A stretch of DNA of 13,389 bases, taken from an uncultured Pseudomonadota bacterium (lineage in GTDB: Bacteria > Pseudomonadota > Gammaproteobacteria > Steroidobacterales > Steroidobacteraceae). This document shows, in pieces, positions 1-6,935 of the stretch. The translations under genes and the position numbers were made by a program. The notes below the pieces were generated by a model. That model was not told the DNA's origin, ran no database searches, and saw only the letters and a program-made list of their open reading frames with translations. The stretch is from positions 1 through 13,389 of the forward strand of contig CAMLGF010000087.1 of assembly GCA_946479515.1 (NCBI GenBank), in the 5' to 3' direction. Every line of letters begins with the position of its first letter. Position 1 is the stretch's first letter.

Positions 1-141
1 GTGATCGCCACCCAGCCGCGTGAGTTCACCGTGGTGAGCATCACCGGCAACATCGACATCGACAAGCTCGCGCAGCTCGAAGGAGAATTCGGCATACCGA
101 AGCTCGGCGATCACGCGGAAGAGACCCCGGAAGCCAATTGA
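1..141 (+). CDS. DUF4252 family protein, C-terminal end (partial at window start)
   Basis: The reading frame is open from the first base and ends with TGA at 139-141, giving the last 46 residues of a protein. Its sequence around PREFTVVSITGNIDIDKL aligns with the C-terminal part of the complete DUF4252 protein encoded at 1108-1716 (PREFTIVNIVGSIDLEQL), so the two are paralogues. DUF4252 proteins are small exported proteins of unknown function, often found beside ECF sigma-factor genes. The signal peptide and N-terminal half lie outside the window. The sigma-factor gene follows after 9 bases, so the two are probably co-transcribed from a promoter upstream of the window. The tail after the family region is acidic. 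The family call rests on likeness to the second copy. Confidence 0.8.
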   Translation: MIATQPREFTVVSITGNIDIDKLAQLEGEFGIPKLGDHAEETPEAN

Positions 142-150
142 CCCACGTCG

Positions 151-732
151 ATGGAGCCTGCGCCCGCAATGCCTGACTCGCTGCTCACGCAGGCCCGGGC
201 CGGAGACGCCGATGCCTTCGCCGCCCTGGTGCGCGCGCACCAGGGCTCGGTGTTCAGCATCGGCCTGCGCATGCTCAATCGGCGCGATGCGGCCGAAGAC
301 CTGGCTCAGGACGTCTTCCTGCAGCTGTATCGCCGGCTCGGCGACATCGAATCGCTGGAGCATCTGGGATTCTGGCTGCGACGCGTGGCCTCGAACCTGG
401 CCATCGACTGGCTGCGGCGGCTGCCATATGCGGGCACGCAGCCGCTCGACGACGACGTGCCCGAGCCCGTCCAGGAAAGCGCGCCGGACCCGTTGCTGGA
501 CCGCGAACTCGCGCGCCTGCTCAACGAGCTCACTCCGGCCGCGCGCGCCGTGATGCTGCTGAGATACCAGGAGGATCGCGACCTCGCCGAGATCGGCGCG
601 ATGCTCGACATGCCGGTGAACACCGTGAAGAGCCACATCAAGCGGTCGTTGACCGCACTGCGCAGCCGGATGGTCGGCGCGAAGCTCGTGGATTGCGAGC
701 CTCATGAGATGCGAGGACAGGCCCATGACTGA
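151..732 (+). CDS. ECF-type RNA polymerase sigma factor (sigma-70 family, RpoE-like)
   Basis: This 193-residue protein has the two-domain layout of extracytoplasmic-function sigma factors, which redirect RNA polymerase to stress or envelope promoters. Sigma region 2 spans about residues 22-90, with the DLAQDVF core-binding helix at 50-56 and RVASNLAIDWLRR at 78-90. Region 4 spans about 122-173 with a helix-turn-helix (LAEIGAMLDMPVNTVKSHI). A linker rich in Asp, Glu and Pro (about 97-117) joins them. There is no region 3 and no C-terminal extension. The start is uncertain: ATG 151 has no clear Shine-Dalgarno, while ATG 169 (MPDSLLTQARAGD) looks more like typical ECF N-termini and has GGAG 12 bases upstream. 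The stop overlaps the start of the next gene by 8 bases, so the two should be translationally coupled. The following membrane protein is the likely regulator. The exact ECF group is not assigned. Confidence 0.93.
   Translation: MEPAPAMPDSLLTQARAGDADAFAALVRAHQGSVFSIGLRMLNRRDAAEDLAQDVFLQLYRRLGDIESLEHLGFWLRRVASNLAIDWLRRLPYAGTQPLDDDVPEPVQESAPDPLLDRELARLLNELTPAARAVMLLRYQEDRDLAEIGAMLDMPVNTVKSHIKRSLTALRSRMVGAKLVDCEPHEMRGQAHD
713..716 (+). promoter_or_regulatory. Shine-Dalgarno site fixing the start at 725
   Basis: GAGG lies 8 bases upstream of ATG 725, inside the last codons of the sigma-factor gene. It supports ATG 725 (MTDELESRL) over the in-frame ATG at 704, which has no comparable site. Confidence 0.6.
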
Positions 733-1111
733 CGAACTCGAAAGCCGCTTGCGCCGCGCACTGCGCCCGGTGGCGGCACCCGATGGCTTCACCGAAAGGC
801 TCATGAGCCGCCTGCCCGAGCGCAAGGCGCCCGTTCTCGTCCCACTACCGGTGCCGGCGACGCGGCGGCCGCGCAATTTCACGCTGCCCGCGGCGCTGGC
901 TGCCTCGCTGCTCGTGGCCGTGTTGCTGGGACGGCACGCGGCGATGCGGAGCGAGCTCGACCTCCAGGAGCGAGAGCTCGCCGCAGGGCGCGCGGCCAGC
1001 CGTGAGCTCATGGAAGCGCTGCGCGTCACCAGCCAGAAACTCGATTTGGCCTATCAGGCCGTGAACAACCCGCCCCGCGGCAATGCGCAGGGTGAGGAGA
1101 ATCCGTCATGA
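725..1111 (+). CDS. Single-pass membrane protein with coiled-coil tail, putative sigma-factor regulator
   Basis: This is a 128-residue protein of no named family that I can place. An N-terminal helical segment (about residues 4-31, ESRLRRALRPVAAPDGFTERL) is followed by a basic Pro-rich linker. One transmembrane helix lies at about 52-69 (FTLPAALAASLLVAVLLG), and a charged heptad-like helix at about 73-115 contains ALRVTSQKLDLAYQAV. The likely topology is N-terminus in the cytoplasm and coiled coil in the periplasm. Its position directly after an ECF sigma gene, with an 8-base overlap, is the classic place of an anti-sigma factor. It lacks the His-x3-Cys-x2-Cys zinc motif of the ZAS class, and I see no RseA or FecR features. 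Its stop overlaps the next gene's start (ATGA). The role as anti-sigma or sigma modulator is inferred from context only. Confidence 0.85.
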   Translation: MTDELESRLRRALRPVAAPDGFTERLMSRLPERKAPVLVPLPVPATRRPRNFTLPAALAASLLVAVLLGRHAAMRSELDLQERELAAGRAASRELMEALRVTSQKLDLAYQAVNNPPRGNAQGEENPS

Positions 1112-1716
1112 ACCCGTGTCTCTATCTTCGCGTCATCGCCCTGGCCATGGCCGGCTGGCTGGCGGCGCCCACATTCGCGCAGGCGCAGACTTCCGCCACG
1201 GCCGCGCCGCTGCACGGCCAGCTGAAATTGCCGGAGTTTTCCGCCCTGGCCAAGAAGGCCAGTGAAGTGGTCAACGTCAACTTCGATCCGCGGCTGCTCG
1301 GCATGGCCTGCCGGTTCCTCAGCTCCGATGATCCCGAGGAGGCGCAGGTCAAAAAGTTGTGCGCCGGCTTGCGCGGCATCTTCGTGCGGCACTTCACCTT
1401 CGATGACGAGTTCGCCTATCCCAAGGCCGACATCGACGCCGTGCGTCGCCAGTTGAACGCGCCGGGCTGGAGCCAGATGGTGAATGTCCGCAGCAACAAG
1501 GAGAAGTCGGACGTGGACGTGTACGTGCTCATCGAAGGCGACCAGGCACGAGGCCTGTCCATCATCGCCAGCGAGCCGCGCGAGTTCACCATCGTCAACA
1601 TCGTCGGCAGCATCGACCTGGAGCAGCTGCACGATCTGAAGAGTCTCGGTGTGCCGGATCTCGAAATCGAGACCGACAAGAAGTCGTTCACCAAGGCGCC
1701 GGTCAAAAAGGACTGA
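1108..1716 (+). CDS. DUF4252 family exported protein (complete copy)
   Basis: This 202-residue protein begins with a clear Sec signal peptide: hydrophobic residues about 6-20, with likely cleavage after AQA near residue 27. It should therefore be periplasmic or membrane-associated. The mature part runs LKLPEFSALAKKASEVVNVNFD through a C-terminal segment PREFTIVNIVGSIDLEQL, matching the partial paralogue at 1-141. The mature region has two cysteines (68 and 85) that could form a disulphide. The ATG overlaps the preceding stop (ATGA), and GAGGAGA at 1094-1100 is a good Shine-Dalgarno 7 bases upstream. It is the last gene of the ECF operon and ends 2 bases before the convergent gene's stop codon. 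The molecular function of DUF4252 is unknown. A sensor, effector or accessory role in the sigma response is inference. Confidence 0.88.
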   Translation: MNPCLYLRVIALAMAGWLAAPTFAQAQTSATAAPLHGQLKLPEFSALAKKASEVVNVNFDPRLLGMACRFLSSDDPEEAQVKKLCAGLRGIFVRHFTFDDEFAYPKADIDAVRRQLNAPGWSQMVNVRSNKEKSDVDVYVLIEGDQARGLSIIASEPREFTIVNIVGSIDLEQLHDLKSLGVPDLEIETDKKSFTKAPVKKD

Positions 1717-1722
1717 GCTCAG
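1713..1722. repeat. Perfect palindrome holding both convergent stop codons
   Basis: CTGAGCTCAG is a perfect 10-bp inverted repeat. Its left half contains the TGA of the + strand DUF4252 gene and its right half contains the TGA of the - strand gene ending at 1719. It has no loop or T-run, so it does not look like an intrinsic terminator by itself. Confidence 0.6.
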
Positions 1723-2423
1723 CCGGGTATCGGCACCTTCGATACCGGGATGGCCGATTCCATGACGATGCGGGCCGCGACCTCCGGCGGTAGCTGGCCA
1801 CGCGTCTGCGCCATCAGATCCTGAATCGCCAGGCCGGCCGCCACGGGCCACAGCCGCGGCTCGCCCGCGAATTCGGCCAGGACAGGCCGCACCTGCGGCC
1901 AGAGGCGATCGGCGTACTCGAGCGGCATGGCCTGCACCGGATGCGCCGCCGGCAGGCGCGGCACGCCGAAACTCTCGCTGCCCAGCACCGCCGCCGTGTG
2001 CCGGAACATGTCCTCCAGGCTGGGAAGCTCGCGCGCCCCGTCATGCGCCGCCGCGCCGGCCACCAGGCTCCAGATGGACAAGCGATCTTCGGCCAGCGGC
2101 TGGTTGAGCGCGTCGCCGAAGAAGTACCGGCGGCCGTTGGCGATGGCCACCGTGAAATGCGCATCGGCGGCCTTGCCCTCCGCCAGCGCGCGCGCCCGCA
2201 CGCTGTCCTGGCAGGCGCGCCCTGCGAGCGCGCCCAGAGCGCAGAACAAGGACTCCAGGTGAATGCCACGCGCGTCCCGGAGCGCCGCCATGGTCATGCC
2301 CAGCATTTCGCGGCCGGCACGCCGGGCGCCACTGAAATCGTCGGCCGGCGGCACTCGCGCAACCGACGGCGCCGCGGGCGCGTTCTGCCGGGATCTGCCG
2401 AACAACCAGCCTGACCAGGACAT
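1719..2423 (-). CDS. Conserved-looking hypothetical protein, 234 aa
   Basis: I do not recognise a named family. The chosen start is the ATG at 2423 (MSWSGWLFGRSRQ). It overlaps the stop of the preceding gene as TGATG, while the frame further upstream runs back through that gene in low-complexity Arg/Ala sequence. After a basic, Pro-rich N-terminus (about 1-30) the protein is an apparently globular alpha/beta domain. Visible segments include GIHLESLFCALGALAGRACQ (53-72), HFTVAIANGRRYFFGDALNQPL (89-110) and LWPVAAGLAIQDLMAQTRGQ (191-210). No signal peptide, convincing transmembrane helix or catalytic motif is seen, so it is probably cytoplasmic. It is the last gene of a three-gene overlapping unit with a small membrane protein and a DUF3291 protein. 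Confidence 0.85.
   Translation of the reverse strand: MSWSGWLFGRSRQNAPAAPSVARVPPADDFSGARRAGREMLGMTMAALRDARGIHLESLFCALGALAGRACQDSVRARALAEGKAADAHFTVAIANGRRYFFGDALNQPLAEDRLSIWSLVAGAAAHDGARELPSLEDMFRHTAAVLGSESFGVPRLPAAHPVQAMPLEYADRLWPQVRPVLAEFAGEPRLWPVAAGLAIQDLMAQTRGQLPPEVAARIVMESAIPVSKVPIPG
1724..1747. terminator. Possible bidirectional hairpin at convergent gene ends
   Basis: GGTATCG (1726-1732) pairs perfectly with CGATACC (1740-1746) across a 7-base loop. The outer C1724-G1747 pair extends the stem with one bulged G at 1725. It lies at the 3' end of the - strand gene and just downstream of the + operon, where a terminator is expected. There is no T-tract on either strand, so it may only slow polymerase or protect mRNA ends. 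It also codes for the last residues of the - strand protein. Confidence 0.3.
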
Positions 2424-2725
2424 CAGACTTCCGTCTCGAAACTCGCAATGGCGCCAAACACGCCCATCGCGAACAGCAGCACCGTCGCGGCATCCACCAG
2501 CAGCTCGAACACCTGCAGCACCTGCGGCAGCAGGTCGGCCGGCACGAAACGGCGCAACAGGATCACGGCGAGCTGCAGGCCGGCGGCGATCAACAGCGTC
2601 ACCGCCAGCGTCGTCCCCGGTCGATCCAACGCGAAGGCATACAGCGCCAGGAGCGCACCGATAAATGCGCCGCGGACCGTCGAGCCGAGCCGCCACTCGC
2701 GCGGCGATATCGGCGGCCCGTTCAC
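2423..2725 (-). CDS. Small integral membrane protein, 100 aa
   Basis: The protein is mostly hydrophobic, with three likely transmembrane helices at about residues 18-33, 39-57 and 76-95, and short polar ends. I do not recognise the family. The start is a GTG at 2725 that overlaps the stop of the upstream DUF3291 gene (GTGA). Its own stop overlaps the next start by one base (TGATG). These overlaps on both sides strongly support the chosen boundaries and translational coupling. It could anchor or partner the downstream 234-residue protein at the inner membrane, but that is inference. Confidence 0.82.
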   Translation of the reverse strand: MNGPPISPREWRLGSTVRGAFIGALLALYAFALDRPGTTLAVTLLIAAGLQLAVILLRRFVPADLLPQVLQVFELLVDAATVLLFAMGVFGAIASFETEV

Positions 2726-3216
2726 GCCGGACAGGTGTCCTTGAACGTGAAGGGTTCGCCGCCCGCGGCCGTATCGGGCGCGGAGAAGGCCTCACCGAAA
2801 TGGAAGGACTCGGGCGTGGGACCCTGCCGGCGAATGAGCTCGAGACGCTGCGCGGCCTCCTCCACCGTCGGCACGTGGCCGGCGGGAATCCACCACAGGC
2901 AGGTATACGCCTCGGCCATGCGCATGAACCATTCGCGGCGGCGCTTCATGATGGCCGCATGCGGCGATCGGTACACGTAGTTGCGCAGCGATTCCGCGTC
3001 GCGCCACACCGTCATGTTGACTATGACGTCCTCGCCGAAAGGCCGCAGCGCCGTGGCATCGTTGCCCTCCCCTTTGAGCCGCCAGACGAATCCGTCCGAG
3101 TTCTCCGCCAGCTCATTGATGCGGTCGAGATTGTCGACAAAATCCTTGAGCTGCGGGGAATCGAGCGGCGCCTTGAGACGAGCAATGTTGACCTGGGCGA
3201 GATGGTAGCGAGACAT
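2722..3216 (-). CDS. DUF3291 domain-containing protein
   Basis: This 164-residue protein matches the DUF3291 pattern nearly end to end. It shows YHLAQVNIARLKAPLDSP near the N-terminus, FVDNLDRINELAENSDGFVWRL (26-47), VNMTVWRDAESLRNYVYRS (66-84), HAAIMKRRREWF (86-97), LWWIPAGHVPTVEEA (107-121) and GPTPESFHFGEAF (132-144). The family is predicted to have a ferredoxin-like dimeric alpha/beta-barrel fold, as in antibiotic-biosynthesis monooxygenases, but its function is not established. The start at 3216 has a good Shine-Dalgarno and places the family N-terminus correctly, while the longer open frame upstream is Arg/Ala junk. No signal peptide is present. It leads the three-gene unit ending at 1719. 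Confidence 0.93.
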   Translation of the reverse strand: MSRYHLAQVNIARLKAPLDSPQLKDFVDNLDRINELAENSDGFVWRLKGEGNDATALRPFGEDVIVNMTVWRDAESLRNYVYRSPHAAIMKRRREWFMRMAEAYTCLWWIPAGHVPTVEEAAQRLELIRRQGPTPESFHFGEAFSAPDTAAGGEPFTFKDTCPA

Positions 3217-3220
3217 ATTT

Positions 3221-3227
3221 GCTCCCT
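3221..3227 (-). promoter_or_regulatory. Shine-Dalgarno of the DUF3291 gene
   Basis: AGGGAGC on the - strand lies 4 bases before ATG 3216 (about 5-6 bases from the GGGAG core). It decides this start over much longer in-frame upstream possibilities. Confidence 0.6.
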
Positions 3228-3248
3228 GTGGTACCGATGACAGTCGTC

Positions 3249-3277
3249 TCTGTAGGGGCGACGCGGCCGCTCTGCAA
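3249..3277 (-). promoter_or_regulatory. Weak candidate sigma-70 promoter for the DUF3291 unit
   Basis: On the - strand, TTGCAG (3277-3272) and TACAGA (3254-3249) are separated by 17 bases. They lie about 33 bases upstream of the DUF3291 start. Each hexamer matches the consensus at only 3 of 6 positions, so this is tentative. The rest of the 158-base gap (3217-3374) holds no gene that I can support. Confidence 0.25.
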
Positions 3278-3344
3278 GTCTCGCGGCACCGGTACGCGGA
3301 GATTCCCACGGGACGCGGCACTTCGCGAGGACCTTGCGCCGCAC

Positions 3345-3359
3345 CGCGGGATACCCGCG
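3345..3359. other. GC-rich hairpin downstream of the GFA gene
   Basis: CGCGGG and CCCGCG form a perfect 6-bp stem around a 3-base loop (ATA). It begins 16 bases past the stop of the - strand GFA-family gene. No T-run follows, so it may be a weak or factor-assisted terminator or an mRNA-end structure. Confidence 0.3.
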
Positions 3360-3374
3360 ATGCCCGCAGCCACC

Positions 3375-3800
3375 TCATGCGAAGACGAACTGCACGTCGC
3401 CGATCCAGTGGCGCTGCCGCCGCGCCAGGCGGTCGCCGGTGCTTTCGCCTTCGAACGAGGCCGGCGATCGCCTGAGTTTCGACGCGGCCACGTCGTCGAA
3501 GGCGTTCACGTTGACCACGGCGTAGACGCGCCCCCCGATCGCACTGGTCACCAGCGGCACCACGCCGCAATCGGAACACAGGTGGAAATCCGCGCTCTTC
3601 GTGCCGAAGGTGTAGCGCGCCACGCGGTCAGGGCGCCGGGTCCGCACGCGCAGACTACCGCCCGGACACGACGTCCAGACCCCGCCATGCTTCACGCAGA
3701 AGGAGCAGCCGCAGGCCCGCGCGGGGATCTCGATCGGGTCCGGTTGCCAGTCGAGCGTGAAGGTGAGATTGCCGCAGTGACAGCTGCCGGGGACGATCAT
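3375..3800 (-). CDS. GFA/CENP-V family zinc-binding protein
   Basis: This 141-residue protein carries the cysteine pattern of the GFA (glutathione-dependent formaldehyde-activating enzyme-like) family. It has C7-x-C9 in [11 protein letters not shown]30-x-C32-x2-C35 in ACGCSFC and C75-x2-C78 in CSDCG, which together bind zinc. The length is normal for the family. Members bind glutathione or act on small electrophiles, but most are uncharacterised, and formaldehyde activity cannot be inferred from sequence alone. The start at 3800 ([10 protein letters not shown]) overlaps the stop of the fucosidase gene by 4 bases (ATGA), so it is probably translated by coupling and co-expressed with it. The longer upstream frame runs through the fucosidase gene and is rejected. 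No signal peptide is present, so it should be cytoplasmic. Confidence 0.93.
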   Translation of the reverse strand: MIVPGSCHCGNLTFTLDWQPDPIEIPARACGCSFCVKHGGVWTSCPGGSLRVRTRRPDRVARYTFGTKSADFHLCSDCGVVPLVTSAIGGRVYAVVNVNAFDDVAASKLRRSPASFEGESTGDRLARRQRHWIGDVQFVFA

Positions 3801-6169
3801 TCGCAGGCCGCGCGGCGGGTGAACGTATATCGGCCGCCCTTGCGGGCCTGGAACCGGAACAGGTCGCCCTCGGTGCTCAGCGAACGGGGCTTGCTGTCCT
3901 TGGCGAAACGCACGTCGTAGGGTGTCGCGAACATCCGCGAGCGCAATGCGATGGCGCCGTCGTGACCCGCGTCGAGCACGAACTGCTTGGCGCCGCACCC
4001 ATCCCAGTCGATGCCCACGGTGACGTCGCCACGAGCGCGCAGGCCGCTGACGCTGCCGTCGTGCCAGGCCCCGGGCAGGGCCGGCAGGATGCGTATTTCG
4101 TCATTCTGGCTCTGCAACAGCATCTCGATCATGCCCGCGGCAGCGCCGAAGTTCCCGTCGATCTGGAACGGCGGGTGCGTATCCCAGAGATTGGGCAGCG
4201 TACTGTCGCGCAGAAGCCCGGCGAGTAGTTTGTGGGCGCGGTCGCCATCGAGGAGCCGGGCCCAGAAGTTGATCTTCCAGGCGCGGCTCCAGCCGGTGCT
4301 GGCATCGCCGCGCGCGTCCAGCGTGACGCGCGCGGCGCGGGCCAGCTGCGGATTCCTCACCGGATCGATGGCCCGGCCGGGATGCAACGCGAACAGGTGC
4401 GACACGTGACGATGGTCGTCCTGACGCACGTCGAGATCCGGCCGCCACTCCTGCAGCTGACCCCACGAGCCGATGCGCAGTCCCGGATCGAGGCGGGCCA
4501 GGGCGGCCTCGACGCGCGTGGCGAAGGGCTCGTCACCGACCACGCGCGCGGCGGCCACCGTGTTGACGAACAGATCGGCGACGATCTGCTGCGACATGGA
4601 CGCGCCCGCGGTGAACGGCCCGTGCTCGGGGGAATAGCTCGGCGACACCACGAGCCTGCCGGTGTTCGGATCGTCGACCAGGGCGTCCAGCCAGAATTCC
4701 GCCGCGCCCTTCATGACGGGCCAGGCGCGTTTTTCGAGGAATGCCCGGTCGCGGCTAAAACAATAGTGCTCGTAGAAGTGCTGCGCCAGCCAGGCATTGC
4801 CTTCCGGCTGCCAGAAGGCGGTGGGCCAGTCGATGGGCCCGACGTAGCCCCAGATGTTGGTGTTGAGAAACAGGGTCCAGCCGCGCGCGCCGAAGTACCG
4901 CCGCGCCGACAGGCTGCCCGGCGTCATCAGGTGCTCGACGAAGTCGAACAGCGGAGGCGTGGTCTCGGCGAGGTTGGCCGGCTCCGCGAGCCAATAGTTC
5001 ATCTGCAGATTGATGTTGACGTGGTAGTCCGAATTCCAGGGTGGCGTGGCGTATCGGTTCCACACGCCCTGCAGGTTCGCGGGCAACGACCCCGCGCGCG
5101 ACGAGGCAATCAGCAGGTAGCGGCCGTACTGGAAATACAGCTGCTCGAGCTGGCGGTCGGCGGCGGCGTCGCCCGTGCCATAGCGCGCGCGCAACTGATC
5201 GGTGGGCAGCGGGCTCGCGCCGGGCGTGAGCGAGAGCGCCACGCGGCGAATCAGCGGTAGATAGTCGGCCGCATGGCGCGCGCGGCTGTGCGCGAAGTCG
5301 CCCCGCGCGGCCCGCAGGTCCTTGACGGCGGCGGCCAGCGGATCTCCGGGCGAGCGATAGTCCGGATACGCCATGCGGTAGTCGGTGCGCGCCGCGAGCG
5401 TGAAGGTCACGGGACAATCGGTTGCGACTCGCAGCGAATCACCGTCCGCGGTCACCGTGCCGCACTCCGGCTTCACGCTCAGGGCGACCGCGTACCTGAG
5501 GCCATTGGATTTCAGCGCGCCGGAGACGCGAATCACGCCATCGCTCACCTGGTACACGGCGCTGCGGTTGTCCGGCACCGCGTAGCTCACGCGCAGCGTC
5601 TGCGCCGCGGTGGCGTACCAGCGGCCCACGAGCACCTGGTCGGGATACGACACGAAGTATTCGCGGCGATACCCCACCGCGCCCTGCTTGAACTCGACGC
5701 GCGCGACGCCTGCATCGAGGTCCAGCTCGCGGCGATAGTCCGTGGGAGTTGCGCCGGCTGGCAGCTGCGCCTCGATGCGCAGGTCGCCGAAGCTCTGGTA
5801 GTCGCCGTAATTGTGCATGCCGCGGCCGAGCTGCTTCGCCACGGCCTCGGGCTCGAACTGCGCACCCTCCACCAGTTGTTTGCCGATGGCCTTCACCTGC
5901 TCGACCTGCGGGCTCGCGGGCAGGCCGTAGTCGTAGCCGCCCTCGGTGCCGGGTCCACCGGTCCAGAGCGTCTTCTCGGCGATCTGCAGGTGTTCCGATG
6001 CCGGGCCACCGAACACCATGGCGCCGATGCGGCCGTTGCCGATGGGCAGCGCCTCCCTTTCCCAGTCGGCGGCGGGCTTGTCGTACCAGAGTAGAGAGGG
6101 CACCTGCGCGCCGGCGAGCGACGGTATCGCGAGCAACGCGCATACGGGCAACCAGTTTCGCGGCGACAT
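3797..6169 (-). CDS. Secreted glycoside hydrolase family 95, probable alpha-L-fucosidase
   Basis: This 790-residue protein has a signal peptide ([21 protein letters not shown], cleavage near 21) and full-length GH95 architecture. The N-terminal beta domain starts with [20 protein letters not shown] and contains [13 protein letters not shown] linker follows, then the (alpha/alpha)6 barrel and a C-terminal beta domain ([21 protein letters not shown]). Residues matching the Bifidobacterium AfcA catalytic site are visible: Asn385 and Asn387 in [12 protein letters not shown], Glu515 in SPSYSPEH, and Asp671 in IDGNFG. The His two residues before the first Asn is the one found in fucosidases rather than GH95 L-galactosidases. 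It should hydrolyse terminal alpha-1,2-linked L-fucose in the periplasm or outside, by inversion. An in-frame ATG at 6196 would add 9 residues, but 6169 gives the cleaner signal peptide. It lies 31 bases after the DUF3667 gene, behind a strong hairpin, and overlaps the GFA gene. Confidence 0.95.
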   Translation of the reverse strand: MSPRNWLPVCALLAIPSLAGAQVPSLLWYDKPAADWEREALPIGNGRIGAMVFGGPASEHLQIAEKTLWTGGPGTEGGYDYGLPASPQVEQVKAIGKQLVEGAQFEPEAVAKQLGRGMHNYGDYQSFGDLRIEAQLPAGATPTDYRRELDLDAGVARVEFKQGAVGYRREYFVSYPDQVLVGRWYATAAQTLRVSYAVPDNRSAVYQVSDGVIRVSGALKSNGLRYAVALSVKPECGTVTADGDSLRVATDCPVTFTLAARTDYRMAYPDYRSPGDPLAAAVKDLRAARGDFAHSRARHAADYLPLIRRVALSLTPGASPLPTDQLRARYGTGDAAADRQLEQLYFQYGRYLLIASSRAGSLPANLQGVWNRYATPPWNSDYHVNINLQMNYWLAEPANLAETTPPLFDFVEHLMTPGSLSARRYFGARGWTLFLNTNIWGYVGPIDWPTAFWQPEGNAWLAQHFYEHYCFSRDRAFLEKRAWPVMKGAAEFWLDALVDDPNTGRLVVSPSYSPEHGPFTAGASMSQQIVADLFVNTVAAARVVGDEPFATRVEAALARLDPGLRIGSWGQLQEWRPDLDVRQDDHRHVSHLFALHPGRAIDPVRNPQLARAARVTLDARGDASTGWSRAWKINFWARLLDGDRAHKLLAGLLRDSTLPNLWDTHPPFQIDGNFGAAAGMIEMLLQSQNDEIRILPALPGAWHDGSVSGLRARGDVTVGIDWDGCGAKQFVLDAGHDGAIALRSRMFATPYDVRFAKDSKPRSLSTEGDLFRFQARKGGRYTFTRRAACE

Positions 6170-6173
6170 GTGA

Positions 6174-6191
6174 CCCCCGGTGATCCGGGGG
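6174..6191. promoter_or_regulatory. Strong hairpin just upstream of the fucosidase start
   Basis: CCCCCGG (6174-6180) and CCGGGGG (6185-6191) form a perfect 7-bp all-GC stem with a TGAT loop. In the - strand mRNA it ends 4 bases before ATG 6169 and contains the only G-rich stretch near that start, so it could block ribosome entry. No U-run follows, so it is not a standard terminator. Confidence 0.5.
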
Positions 6192-6200
6192 ATCATAACG

Positions 6201-6935
6201 TCAATGGCTCATGAAGAAGAGCAACGCCATGGCGAGACCAACCACGGTGGCCTGGCTCAGCAGGCACGCGAAAAGACCTTTGCCAGCCGACCACCAGCGG
6301 TTGCCGCCAAAGAACTGCGAGGCCGCGAACCCGAAGTAGGCGAACCAGGCGCCGAGATAGCCGGCAGCGAGCAACGGATTGGTGGTGTTCGCGCGCGTGA
6401 GCGCCAGCAGCGGGGTCTCGATGAGCGCCAGAAACAACGCATGAAAGCCGGTCGTGTACACGGCGAGCACCAGGTGATCCGCGAAGCTGAGCCGATCGCG
6501 AAGAAACAGGAGGGCGGAACAGCCCGCCAGCATCGGCGCCTGCAGCAGTATCACGAGGTTGACGTGTCGTTGCAGGAGGTCATCCGGCGAGCCATGTTCG
6601 AAGGGAGAGAACCACTCCACGCCGCAGAGCAAGATGACGGCGCTGGCGAGACCGACGGTGATCAGCAGGAATGCGAACGGGCCGAAGTGCCGTTTGCGCC
6701 GGCCGGCGATGAAGTCGCGAGCGACGTGCCCCGGGCGAAACAGCAAGGCCCGCACCAGCGCGAATATGCTGTGGTCGGCATGCGTGATGGCATGCACGAG
6801 ATCACGGCCAATGTCGCGCATGGTGAGCTGCGGATGGATGTCCGTGCGCTGACCGCAGGCGCCGCAGAAGTTCAAGCCGCCGATTGGCGCACCGCAGTTG
6901 AGACAGTCGGAGGGCTTGGGCTCGCCCTCAGGCAT
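6201..6935 (-). CDS. DUF3667 zinc-ribbon membrane protein
   Basis: This 244-residue protein opens with a zinc ribbon: C11-x2-C14 in CLNCG and C24-x2-C27 in FCGACGQR. A segment typical of DUF3667, [23 protein letters not shown] (64-86), follows. About five transmembrane helices come next, at roughly 86-105, 125-145, 155-178, 188-207 and 222-241. The ribbon should face the cytoplasm. The function of DUF3667 proteins is unknown. The start is ATG 6935, with AAGG 7 bases upstream in the - strand mRNA. This overlaps the end of the cyclic-di-GMP gene by 8 bases. An ATG at 6974 would add 13 Ser/Arg-rich residues deeper inside that gene and is less likely. Coupled translation with the upstream signalling enzyme suggests a shared regulatory role, which is inference. 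Confidence 0.9.
   Translation of the reverse strand: MPEGEPKPSDCLNCGAPIGGLNFCGACGQRTDIHPQLTMRDIGRDLVHAITHADHSIFALVRALLFRPGHVARDFIAGRRKRHFGPFAFLLITVGLASAVILLCGVEWFSPFEHGSPDDLLQRHVNLVILLQAPMLAGCSALLFLRDRLSFADHLVLAVYTTGFHALFLALIETPLLALTRANTTNPLLAAGYLGAWFAYFGFAASQFFGGNRWWSAGKGLFACLLSQATVVGLAMALLFFMSH

Noticed and set aside
1054..1851. A 265-codon - strand open frame across the DUF4252 gene
   Set aside because: It conflicts with the signal-peptide-bearing DUF4252 gene on the + strand and with the - strand gene ending at 1719. The sequence is low complexity.
2424..2795. N-terminal extension of the 234-residue protein up to 2795
   Set aside because: The extension is Arg/Ala/Pro-rich and lies inside two other genes with clear features. 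ATG 2423 overlaps the preceding stop in the usual operon manner.
3801..3998. Longer form of the GFA-family protein starting at 3998
   Set aside because: The added residues are a frame shadow of the fucosidase gene. The family normally begins near GSCHCG, just after ATG 3800.
6174..6191. Reading the strong hairpin as an intrinsic terminator
   Set aside because: No T-run follows on either strand, and it sits directly before a start codon. A translational role or partial attenuation fits better.
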